Shown here: positions 1-5,390 of the stretch, piece by piece
Layout: the number at the start of each line of letters is the position of its first letter
How positions within the stretch are numbered: the stretch's first letter is position 1
Source of the DNA: Fen-999 sp035505955
GTDB taxonomy: Bacteria; Pseudomonadota; Gammaproteobacteria; Burkholderiales; Rhodocyclaceae
Length of the DNA: 6,089 nucleotides
NCBI GenBank assembly: GCA_035505955.1
Contig: DATJQH010000176.1
Coordinates: 1 to 6,089 of the forward strand
Reading direction: 5' to 3'
Position numbers and translations under genes: made by a program
Notes under the pieces: model-generated
The model's input: the letters and a program-made list of their open reading frames with translations, nothing else
The model's database searches: none
What the model was told of the DNA's origin: nothing

Positions 1-212
1 TCGACGCCGAAGCGCGCGGGATCGGCGATGTGGAAGGCCACGGTAGGATCGTCCATCGACTGCATGATGAAGAAGGCGGGGCTGCCCGCGGTCTCGGCAT
101 GGAAGAGCGAAAACCGGTGCAGGTTCTCGAAGCCGGGCAGGCCGGCCGGAAATTCGATGACGCGGTCGGAATCGATTTCGAGGCTGCCGAAACGGGGGCT
201 GTCGATCTTCAT
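1..212 (-). CDS. fliW: Flagellar assembly factor FliW (partial, N-terminal 70 residues)
   Basis: FliW is a small cytoplasmic protein that binds flagellin and, when free, antagonises the RNA-binding regulator CsrA, so flagellin translation is tied to filament export. The gene begins at ATG 212 on the minus strand and runs off the left edge. About 70 residues are visible, roughly half of the usual 145-150. The family signature is clear: an N-terminal MKIDSPRFGSLEI segment, then FPAGLPGFE at residues 21-29, then an MQS-MDDPTVAF segment at about 50-60, which matches the LQS-x-x-x-PxxAF block of known FliW proteins. A strong AGGAGG Shine-Dalgarno (218-223) lies 5 nt before the start. The stop of the preceding SPOR gene is only 12 nt upstream, so this is probably the third gene of an operon. 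csrA is a likely neighbour beyond the edge, but that is inference. The incompleteness is due only to the window boundary. Confidence 0.9.
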   Translation of the reverse strand, partial: MKIDSPRFGSLEIDSDRVIEFPAGLPGFENLHRFSLFHAETAGSPAFFIMQSMDDPTVAFHIADPARFGV

Positions 213-224
213 CACGTCCTCCTT

Positions 225-965
225 TTACTTGTGGCCGGCCACGACCAACGATTCGTCGATGCCCAGCGCGGTCAGTTTCGCGCGCGCCTGCTCGACTTCC
301 TGGCGACTGGCGAACGGGCCCACCTGGACGCGCGTCTCGATGCGCACCGGCAGGCCTGCGCTTTCGATTTTGGCACGCAACTCTTCCGCGTTGGCGACAT
401 TGTTGAAGACGCCCACCTGGAGCAGGAACTGGCGCGCCGCCTCGACTGCGCGCGCGATGGGCCGCGACGCGGCCGCGGGCTGTGCCGGACGCGCCGCCGG
501 TGCGGCGCGCGCGATCGCCTGCGCCGGCTCGGGCTGCTGGGCCGCGACGGCGGCGCCCGGATGCATTGAGGCAGGCTTCGTCGTGGCCGGCGGCGTCAAC
601 GGACGCTCCTGCCTGGCCCGTGCGACGGTCGGCGCCTCGGTGCGTTCGGGCTCGGCGACAGGTTCCTTGCCGGCCTCGCTCGGCGCCGGCTTCTCGGCGG
701 GCTTTTCCTCGGCCTTTTCTTCCGCCGGCGCGGCCGGTTTCTCCTCGTTCGTCGACTTCTCGATCACCCGCGTCGGCGGTTCGACGCGCGCGACCTGCTT
801 CGCCGGCTTCTCGCGCTCGATCATCGTGTCGAACAGCACCAGGGCGCCCAGCAGCAACACCACGATCGCCGCCGCGATGCCCACGCGCGCCAGCAGCTTC
901 CTGCGCAGGCCGTCGTCGTCCGGCGACTCAAATTTCAGCGTTGTGTCTTGCTCTTTCTGCGCCAT
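225..965 (-). CDS. SPOR-domain membrane protein (septal peptidoglycan-binding type)
   Basis: This 246-residue protein has the classic bitopic SPOR layout. A short charged cytoplasmic N-terminus (1-28) is followed by one hydrophobic segment at about 29-45 (AAAIVVLLLGALVLF). A long Pro/Ala/Glu/Lys-rich, probably disordered periplasmic linker spans about 50-175. The C-terminal SPOR domain (about 178-245) opens with FLLQVGVFNN and contains the repeat-like RVQVGPFASR. SPOR domains bind peptidoglycan glycan strands lacking stem peptides, typically at the division septum, as in FtsN, DedD and DamX. I choose ATG 965 because GAGG (972-975) lies 6 nt upstream. A TTG two codons earlier (971) would sit only one base from that motif. 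The gene overlaps the end of the DUF2802 gene by 38 nt and precedes fliW by 12 nt, so it is probably cotranscribed with both. The SPOR class is secure. A specific name such as dedD is not justified, and a role linked to motility is only suggested by neighbours. Confidence 0.88.
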   Translation of the reverse strand: MAQKEQDTTLKFESPDDDGLRRKLLARVGIAAAIVVLLLGALVLFDTMIEREKPAKQVARVEPPTRVIEKSTNEEKPAAPAEEKAEEKPAEKPAPSEAGKEPVAEPERTEAPTVARARQERPLTPPATTKPASMHPGAAVAAQQPEPAQAIARAAPAARPAQPAAASRPIARAVEAARQFLLQVGVFNNVANAEELRAKIESAGLPVRIETRVQVGPFASRQEVEQARAKLTALGIDESLVVAGHK

Positions 966-1536
966 CGTCAACCTCGCTATCGAAGTTCTTGTCGTCCCGG
1001 CTCATGGCCATGACCAGTTCCGCTTCCGCGACCGAAATGCCGCATTCCTCCGCCACGCCGTGCGCGTCGAAACCACGCTGCGCCAGCGCCGCCGCATCCT
1101 TGTAAAGCGGCGACACGCGCCGCTTCTCCTTCAGTTCGGCAACCTCGCGCCGCAAGTCCGCCACCTCGGCGCGCAGCTGGCGCACCTCCGCGTCCAGCCC
1201 GACCTCGGCCAGCGTCGCGGCGAACGGCTTGGCGGCCGGCGCCGAAGGCTCGATCTCATCCACCAGGTGCGGCTCGTCGAACGAAAGGGAAATGGGTTCG
1301 GGCGTACGTTCGTCGAGCATGAGGTCCACCGGCGTCAGCGTCGGCGGATGCCACCCCGGGGCGTCGCGCTCGTCGATGTCGATCGACCTCGCCTCCGAGG
1401 CCGGCTCTTCCATCAGCGGATCCTGCTTGCGCTTGCGCAGGCGCAACAGCCCCAGCGTCGCCACGATCAGGTACACGACCGCAGCGAACATCGTCAGCAT
1501 GATCAATTCGCGCACGCCAAAATCGGCCAGGTCCAT
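928..1536 (-). CDS. DUF2802 domain protein, membrane-anchored with coiled coil
   Basis: This 202-residue protein carries a hydrophobic segment at about 12-31 (IMLTMFAAVVYLIVATLGLL), followed by a basic stop-transfer run RLRKRK. An acidic, proline-containing, probably flexible stretch covers about 38-110. A heptad-patterned coiled coil lies at about 113-139 (LDAEVRQLRAEVADLRREV). The C-terminal module at about 142-178 (SPLYKDAAALAQRG, then EECGISVAEAELVMAM) is the DUF2802 signature and looks like a small helix-turn-helix-like fold. DUF2802 proteins are uncharacterised. From memory, they often lie near flagellar or chemotaxis genes in proteobacteria, which fits the fliW gene two positions downstream. 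The start at ATG 1536 is chosen because an AGGAAGGA Shine-Dalgarno (1541-1548) is directly upstream and the membrane segment then sits at the N-terminus. An upstream in-frame extension to 1638 would add 34 low-complexity Arg/Ala residues. It is the first gene of the minus-strand unit. A transcription-factor role is unlikely given the anchor. Confidence 0.83.
   Translation of the reverse strand: MDLADFGVRELIMLTMFAAVVYLIVATLGLLRLRKRKQDPLMEEPASEARSIDIDERDAPGWHPPTLTPVDLMLDERTPEPISLSFDEPHLVDEIEPSAPAAKPFAATLAEVGLDAEVRQLRAEVADLRREVAELKEKRRVSPLYKDAAALAQRGFDAHGVAEECGISVAEAELVMAMSRDDKNFDSEVDDGAERARHNAEI
972..975 (-). promoter_or_regulatory. Shine-Dalgarno that decides the SPOR gene start
   Basis: On the minus strand GAGG lies 6 nt before ATG 965. 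The alternative TTG at 971 directly abuts the motif, which is too close for initiation. The site sits inside the 3' end of the DUF2802 coding sequence, so translation of the two genes is probably coupled. Confidence 0.55.
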
Positions 1537-1565
1537 GGATTCCTTCCTGTCAGCCAATGCCGCGG

Positions 1566-1588
1566 CCGCGCGTCGCAAGGGCGCGCGG
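1566..1588. other. G+C-rich stem-loop in the divergent leader
   Basis: Bases 1566-1574 pair with 1580-1588, nine pairs including one G-T, around a 5-nt loop, with CGCGCG on both arms. No T-run follows on either strand, so it is not a standard intrinsic terminator. If the candidate promoter at 1605-1632 is used, this hairpin would lie in the 5' leader of the DUF2802 mRNA, ending about 30 nt before its start codon. Such pairings are common by chance in DNA this rich in G and C. Confidence 0.3.
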
Positions 1589-1604
1589 GCGGCAGAATGC
1601 GTCG

Positions 1605-1632
1605 ATAATAGCGGCCGACCCAGCCCACTAAA
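1605..1632 (-). promoter_or_regulatory. Candidate sigma70-like promoter for the DUF2802-SPOR-fliW unit
   Basis: Read on the minus strand, TTTAGT (1632-1627), a 16-nt spacer and TATTAT (1610-1605) resemble -35 and -10 boxes. The -10 matches TATAAT at five of six bases, but the -35 is weak. This is the only A/T-rich patch in the 121-nt divergent gap, whose remainder is very G+C-rich. On the plus strand the overlapping GATAAT (1604-1609) could serve the DUF218 gene, although no convincing -35 lies upstream. Both are pattern matches only. Confidence 0.3.
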
Positions 1633-1657
1633 TGACAATCAGGAGGCCTTTGCCCCC

Positions 1658-2422
1658 ATGTTTCTGCTCAAGACCGCAATCACGGCAATCCTGCTGCCGC
1701 CGTTCTCGCTGATCCTGCTTGCGGCCTTCGGCCTCTGGCTGGCCGGCCGCCATCCGCGTGCCGGGCATTTCCTGATCGGCCTGTCGCTCGTCGTGCTGGC
1801 GGCGGTCTCGACCCACGTCACTTCCAGGCTGCTGATGAGCGGGCTCGTCGACACGCCGCCCATCATCCCCGAGGAACTGGCACGCGCCCAGGCCATCGTG
1901 GTGCTGGGTGGCAACTACTATCGCGGCGCCATCGAGTACGGCGGCACCACGGTCAGCAACGACGAACTGCAGCGCCTGCGCTATGCCGCGCGCCTCGCCA
2001 GGGAGAGCGGCCTGCCGGTCGCAATCACCGGCGGCTCCCCGATGCCAGGCAGCGAATCCGAGGCCGAGGTCATGCGCAAGGCGCTGAAGGAGGATCTCGG
2101 CGTCGACACCCGCTGGGTCGAAACCACATCCACGGACACCATCGAGAACGCCAGCCACCTGGCGCCAATCCTGAAACGCGACGGCATCCAGCGCATTGCG
2201 CTCGTCACCCATGTCTGGCACATGCGAAGGGCCCGGCAGCTGTTCGCGGAACAGGGTTTCGAGGTCCTCCCGGCGCCGATGGGTTACAACGTGACTGCGC
2301 CTGCCGACACCTTCGGCCAGTTCATGCCGAACGCCAACGCGCTGATGTGGTCGGGCGTTGCCGTGCACGAGTGGCTCGGACTGGCATATCTGCGCTTGCG
2401 CGCCGAACTGCCGCCGCTCTAG
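1658..2422 (+). CDS. ElyC/YdcF-like DUF218 envelope protein
   Basis: This 254-residue protein has two hydrophobic N-terminal segments at about 5-28 and 35-55, then a DUF218 domain from about 78 to 240. Family blocks visible are the first strand AIVVLGG (79-85), AITGGSP (122-128), STDTIENA (158-165), LVTHVWHMRRA (182-192) and the C-terminal HEWLG (237-241). Two membrane segments plus DUF218 and a length near 255 resemble E. coli ElyC more than the shorter SanA. ElyC is needed for normal peptidoglycan assembly and has been linked to lipid-carrier metabolism, but the biochemical activity of the family is not settled. ATG 1658 is the first in-frame start after a perfect AGGAGG (1641-1646), 11 nt away, which is somewhat long. 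The ATG at 1632 is in another frame. It reads divergently from the DUF2802 gene and converges on epsB, with the two TAG stops overlapping. A link to polysaccharide export through the shared lipid carrier is inference. Confidence 0.87.
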   Translation: MFLLKTAITAILLPPFSLILLAAFGLWLAGRHPRAGHFLIGLSLVVLAAVSTHVTSRLLMSGLVDTPPIIPEELARAQAIVVLGGNYYRGAIEYGGTTVSNDELQRLRYAARLARESGLPVAITGGSPMPGSESEAEVMRKALKEDLGVDTRWVETTSTDTIENASHLAPILKRDGIQRIALVTHVWHMRRARQLFAEQGFEVLPAPMGYNVTAPADTFGQFMPNANALMWSGVAVHEWLGLAYLRLRAELPPL

Positions 2423-3858
2423 TACGCGTGCTGGTCGCGCAGGACGACGAAGCCTGTCTTGAAGATGATGTAGAGGTCGAGCCGCAGCGACCAGTTGCGC
2501 AGGTACTCGAGGTCGTGCTCGATGCGCGCTTCCATCTTGTCCACGGTCTTGGTCTCGCCGCGCAGCCCGTTGACCTGCGCCCAGCCCGTGATGCCCGGCC
2601 GCACCTTGTGCCGCAGCATGTAGCCCTTGATCATCTTGCGGTACATCTCGTTGTGCGCCACCGCGTGCGGCCGCGGCCCGACGATGCTCATGCGCCCCTG
2701 CAGGACGTTGACGAACTGCGGCAATTCGTCGAGCGACGTCTTGCGCAGGAAAGCGCCGAGCTTCGTCACGCGCTGGTCGTTCTTCTGCGCCTGGCGGATC
2801 TCGCCGCTGTCTTCGCACACCGTCATCGAGCGGAACTTGTAGACCATGATCTCCTGCCCGTCCAGGCCGTAGCGGCGCTGCCGGAAGATCACCGGCCCCG
2901 GCGAGCTGAGCTTGACGCCGATGGCGATCGCCAGCAGCAGCGGCGACAGCAGCAGCAGGATCAGCGACGCCATGACGATGTCGCTCGCGCGCTTGGCCAT
3001 CCCGCCGAGCCCGACGAACGGCGACTCGCACACGGCCACCACCGGGATATCCTCCACCGCGCCGACGCGGCCCTGGATCAGGTCCGTGATGAAGTAGTCC
3101 GGCACGAAGTAGATGGATGCCGTCGTATCGCGCAGGTCGTCCAGCAGCTTCTGGATGCGCGCCTGCGTCGTCATCGGCAGCGCCAGGTAGATGACGTGGA
3201 TGTTGGAGCGGCGCACGAAATCGGGCAGTTCGGCCAGGGTGCCCAGGAGCGGCAGCGGGCTGAAAGCGGGCAGGCGATCGGCCCGGCGGTCGTCGAAGTA
3301 GCCGACCACCGTGATGCCGGCCGCCGGATTGCTCGCCGTACGCGCCGCCAGCGACACGCCGCGATCGTTCACGCCCGCGACGATGGCCCGGCGCTGTCCG
3401 CCCAGGATCGCGATCAGGGTCGGCGCTGCCAGCTTCAACGCGCTGCGCGCCGCCAGCTGCGCGATCGGGGCGAGCCACAGCCAGTTCACCAGCACGTAGC
3501 GGTCGAAATAGTGGATGAGGTGCGCCGCGTAGCCGAACAGGCCCAGCAGCGTCGCGATGATCGTCCAGCCCGAGAACACGCGCCAGACCATGCGCATCGG
3601 CGACGCGCGCAGGTAGCTCGGTCCCGGGAAGGTCATCGAGAACACGACCAGCCCGAGGATCAGGTAGGGATTGTCGAGTTCCAGCTCGAAGTAGAGCACC
3701 AGCCCCCAAAGCGTGCCGATCAGCACCACGGGATCGAGGAAGGATTCGAGGAACTCGATCGGCCGCTCGCGCGCGACCGGCATCTGGAAGGCGCGACTGA
3801 ACGCACCGACGCCGCGGCCACCGGGGTGTGCCCGGCTCCGCGTGATTTGCGGCAGCAT
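2419..3858 (-). CDS. epsB: Undecaprenyl-phosphate glucose phosphotransferase (WcaJ/EpsB type)
   Basis: This 479-residue integral membrane enzyme of the polyprenyl glycosylphosphotransferase family would move a sugar 1-phosphate, usually glucose from UDP-glucose, to undecaprenyl phosphate. That is the first step of exopolysaccharide repeat-unit synthesis. Four hydrophobic segments lie between about 42 and 135, and a nucleotide-binding-like domain starts near 157 (AIVAGVNDRGVS) and includes GYFDDR. A re-entrant hydrophobic helix spans about 294-314. The catalytic sugar-transferase domain follows: KLSSPGPVIFRQRR, YKFRSM (340-345), the Asp-Glu pair of TSLDELPQ (D377, E378), IVGPRP (392-397), and RPGITGWAQVNGLRGE (420-435). 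The C-terminus LRDQHAY is typical and the length is normal. ATG 3858 lies 2 nt after the epsA stop with no clear Shine-Dalgarno, suggesting translational coupling. Met26 (3783) is a weaker alternative start. The class is secure, but sugar specificity and the eps name rest on the neighbours. Confidence 0.92.
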   Translation of the reverse strand: MLPQITRSRAHPGGRGVGAFSRAFQMPVARERPIEFLESFLDPVVLIGTLWGLVLYFELELDNPYLILGLVVFSMTFPGPSYLRASPMRMVWRVFSGWTIIATLLGLFGYAAHLIHYFDRYVLVNWLWLAPIAQLAARSALKLAAPTLIAILGGQRRAIVAGVNDRGVSLAARTASNPAAGITVVGYFDDRRADRLPAFSPLPLLGTLAELPDFVRRSNIHVIYLALPMTTQARIQKLLDDLRDTTASIYFVPDYFITDLIQGRVGAVEDIPVVAVCESPFVGLGGMAKRASDIVMASLILLLLSPLLLAIAIGVKLSSPGPVIFRQRRYGLDGQEIMVYKFRSMTVCEDSGEIRQAQKNDQRVTKLGAFLRKTSLDELPQFVNVLQGRMSIVGPRPHAVAHNEMYRKMIKGYMLRHKVRPGITGWAQVNGLRGETKTVDKMEARIEHDLEYLRNWSLRLDLYIIFKTGFVVLRDQHAY

Positions 3859-3860
3859 GG

Positions 3861-4703
3861 CTAGCGGCCGGCCGGCGCGCGCCGGCGGCCCGTATCTTCG
3901 AGCTTCGCCACTGCCTGCGCGCGGTTCAGCACGTCCATCTTGCGGTAGATGCGCTGCAGGTGGTTCTTCACGGTAAATGCACTGATGTTCAGGATGCTGC
4001 CGATTTCGTCGTTGGTCTTGCCCATCCGCACCCAGTCGAGGATCTCCCGTTCGCGGGCGGACAAGTCGAAAGTCTGCCCGGGGCGCAGGCGCGAGACCAC
4101 GCCATCGTCCGTCAGCGAGGCCGCACGGCGACAGGCGAAATCGATCTGCGGCAGCAGGAGCGTGAACATGCGGCGTTCGTGCTCGGCCAGCACCGGTTCG
4201 GGGTGCATGACGAGATAGAGCGCATCCTCGCCGTTGCGGCCGTCCTGCAGCCCGTGCGCCAGCATCGAGCCCCTGCCGCTGAAGATGGGCGCCAGCGGGC
4301 ATTCGCACTCACCCGCATGCAGCAACTGGCCGAACTCGCCGCGCAGCGACATCAACTGGTAGCCGTTGCGTTTCCAGCGCGCATGCAAGTCCTTGGCCAC
4401 GTTGCCCAGCCCGCACTTGAGGCATTTCTGGGCGCGCAGGCGCGGCAGCGACGAAATCACGTCCACCGCGACGTCCTCGGTGGCGAAGTTGCCGACCATG
4501 GAGATGAAGATCTCATGGGGCAACAGGCTCTGGATCTCGCCCTGCAGCCACAGGAACAGGTGGAAGTGGCGATCCACGACCAGCGATTCCTGAACGATGC
4601 GCAGAAACCGTTCGTGCTCCTGCGCTGAAAGATCCGTGACGACCGACACGCGGGTGACTCCGAGGTGAGGGGAGGGATAACCGACAGATGCCAATTTTGC
4701 CAC
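3861..4703 (-). CDS. epsA: LuxR-family transcriptional regulator of the EpsA type
   Basis: This 280-residue regulator closely resembles the XrtB/PEP-CTERM-associated EpsA family. An N-terminal domain (about 25-195) opens with LSAQEHERFLRIVQES and HFHLFLWLQGEIQ, which I recognise as typical of EpsA. It is not an acyl-homoserine-lactone pocket or a standard receiver domain. The C-terminal LuxR helix-turn-helix (about 213-268) has LSAREREILDW, GKTNDEIG (228-235), ISAFTVKNHLQRIYRKM (240-256) and NRAQAVAKL, including the conserved TVKNH recognition-helix residues. Five cysteines occur, four of them in pairs C94/C97 (CLKC) and C133/C135 (CEC). Translation probably starts at GTG 4703, with GAGGG 7 nt upstream. 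A second GTG at 4649, preceded by GGAG, would remove 18 poorly conserved residues. It is followed after 2 nt by epsB and is divergent from the CNB-epsL pair, so it is well placed to control both. Effector and targets are not visible. Confidence 0.88.
   Translation of the reverse strand: MAKLASVGYPSPHLGVTRVSVVTDLSAQEHERFLRIVQESLVVDRHFHLFLWLQGEIQSLLPHEIFISMVGNFATEDVAVDVISSLPRLRAQKCLKCGLGNVAKDLHARWKRNGYQLMSLRGEFGQLLHAGECECPLAPIFSGRGSMLAHGLQDGRNGEDALYLVMHPEPVLAEHERRMFTLLLPQIDFACRRAASLTDDGVVSRLRPGQTFDLSAREREILDWVRMGKTNDEIGSILNISAFTVKNHLQRIYRKMDVLNRAQAVAKLEDTGRRRAPAGR
3871..3886. repeat. 16-bp perfect palindrome at the epsA-epsB junction
   Basis: GCCGGCGCGCGCCGGC is an exact palindrome in the last codons of epsA, ending 12 nt before the epsB start. 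In mRNA it can form a six-pair all-G/C stem with a GCGC tetraloop. No U-run follows, so a simple terminator is unlikely. It could hinder ribosome entry at epsB and so enforce coupling to epsA translation. The region encodes a low-complexity RRRAPAGR tail, so protein constraint is low. Confidence 0.6.
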
Positions 4704-4710
4704 CAGTTTG

Positions 4711-4715
4711 CCCTC
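4711..4715 (-). promoter_or_regulatory. Shine-Dalgarno supporting the GTG start of epsA
   Basis: On the minus strand GAGGG lies 7 nt before GTG 4703. No ATG is available in frame near here, so this site is the main support for the non-ATG start. The competing GTG at 4649 also has a GGAG 8 nt upstream. Confidence 0.5.
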
Positions 4716-4733
4716 GCGGAGGATGACGAAGGA

Positions 4734-4760
4734 TTAACGACAAAAAAATGTTAGAGTTAA
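4734..4760. promoter_or_regulatory. Divergent promoter/operator region: TTAAC-N17-GTTAA inverted repeat with A7 tract
   Basis: The 142-nt gap between epsA (minus) and the CNB gene (plus) holds a distinct A/T-rich core. TTAAC (4734-4738) and GTTAA (4756-4760) are exact inverted repeats 17 nt apart, enclosing an A7 tract (4742-4748). Because of the symmetry, each strand reads a TTAAC-like -35 and a GTTAA-like -10 separated by 16 nt. On the minus strand these are TTAACT and GTTAAT, and on the plus strand TTAACG and GTTAAG, which is the poorer match. A direct repeat GTTAGA-GTTAAG (4750-4761) overlaps the right arm. This may be a shared promoter, an operator, or both. Confidence 0.4.
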
Positions 4761-4845
4761 GCGAATTCGACCGACTCCCGGCAGCCAGCGTCATATGGCT
4801 CGCCCTGGAGCAGCCGGCAAAAACCTCGTTCGGAAACAACCCTTC

Positions 4846-5382
4846 ATGACGCTCATGAACACGGCCAACGATAACCTTTACCCCAGCCTTGAAAACCTCG
4901 GCGCGGCCACAGGATTCATCGACGAAATCTTCGGGATCATGGAACAGATTCCGCTGTTCGGCGACTTCGACCTGACGCAGGTGGAGCAACTTGCCGCCTA
5001 CATGGAGTGCTTCGGCGCCCCAAGCGCCACGACACTCCTGCAGGAGGGCCAGGAAGGCGATTACCTGCTGCTGGTACTCACCGGCAGCGTCGACGTCATC
5101 AAGTCCATGCCCGGCCAGGGCAACAAGCTTGTGGCCACGGTGGGCCCGGGCGGCATCCTCGGCGAAATGTCGCTGGTCGACGGCCAGAAGCGCAACGCCA
5201 GCTGCATCGCGCGCGAGCCGACCGACTTCGCCGTGCTGCGCCGCGGCTCGCTGAACGTCCTGCTCAACCGCAGCCCCGCGCTCGGCGCCCGCTTCCTGCT
5301 CGTGCTGCTCACCGAAATGACCCGCAGGCTGCGCGAAGCCAACCAGCGCATGCTGCCGTTCATCGCCCCTTCCACGATCTGA
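4846..5382 (+). CDS. Stand-alone cyclic nucleotide-binding (CNB/CAP_ED) domain protein
   Basis: This protein of about 178 residues is essentially one CAP-family ligand-binding domain. An N-terminal helical part (FIDEIFGIMEQIPLFGDFDLTQVEQLA) leads into the beta-barrel, with LLQEGQEGDYLLLVLTGSVDV and then the phosphate-binding-cassette-like GEMSLVDGQKRNAS. Its Gly-Glu (G106, E107) and Arg (R116) occupy the positions that contact ribose and cyclic phosphate in CRP and protein kinase A. A C-helix follows (LLTEMTRRLREANQRML), and the protein then ends, so the helix-turn-helix of CRP/FNR regulators is absent. It probably acts by protein contact. The start is uncertain: ATG 4846 has a GGAA about 10 nt upstream, ATG 4855 has nothing, and ATG 4795 would add 17 residues without a visible Shine-Dalgarno. 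The epsL-like gene follows after 8 nt, so they are likely cotranscribed. Ligand and partner are unknown. Confidence 0.85.
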   Translation: MTLMNTANDNLYPSLENLGAATGFIDEIFGIMEQIPLFGDFDLTQVEQLAAYMECFGAPSATTLLQEGQEGDYLLLVLTGSVDVIKSMPGQGNKLVATVGPGGILGEMSLVDGQKRNASCIAREPTDFAVLRRGSLNVLLNRSPALGARFLLVLLTEMTRRLREANQRMLPFIAPSTI

Positions 5383-5390
5383 GACCCCGC

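Noticed and set aside
490..509. Perfect 8-bp inverted repeat with a 4-nt loop (CGCGCCGC/GCGGCGCG)
   Set aside because: It sits inside the Ala/Pro/Arg-rich linker of the SPOR gene, where repeated GCG/GCC/CGC codons make such pairings frequent. No T-run follows.
28..1608. Very long open frame on the plus strand opposite fliW, SPOR and DUF2802 genes
   Set aside because: It is antisense to three recognisable proteins, has Arg/Ala/Ser-rich low-complexity content and no family motif. Long shadow frames are expected in G+C-rich coding DNA.
1537..1638. Upstream 34-residue extension of the DUF2802 protein
   Set aside because: It would place a low-complexity basic stretch before the membrane anchor and ignores the good AGGAAGGA site directly before ATG 1536.
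1628..3709. 693-codon minus-strand frame spanning the antisense of the DUF218 gene and a wrong frame of epsB
   Set aside because: The translation is Arg/Gly/Ala/Asp-rich with no domain, while both overlapped regions have clear proteins in other frames.
2347..3864. 505-codon plus-strand frame opposite epsB
   Set aside because: It is the exact antisense of a catalytic glycosyl-phosphate transferase gene and shows His/Arg/Gln-rich shadow composition without motifs.
3859..4308. Upstream 150-residue extension of the epsB frame
   Set aside because: It lies in another frame of epsA, reads as Arg/Ala-rich filler, and lacks a start supported by a Shine-Dalgarno. EpsB has normal family length from 3858.
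4762..4769. CGAATTCG palindrome in the divergent region
   Set aside because: Eight bases is too short to claim as an operator by itself, and no second copy is present.
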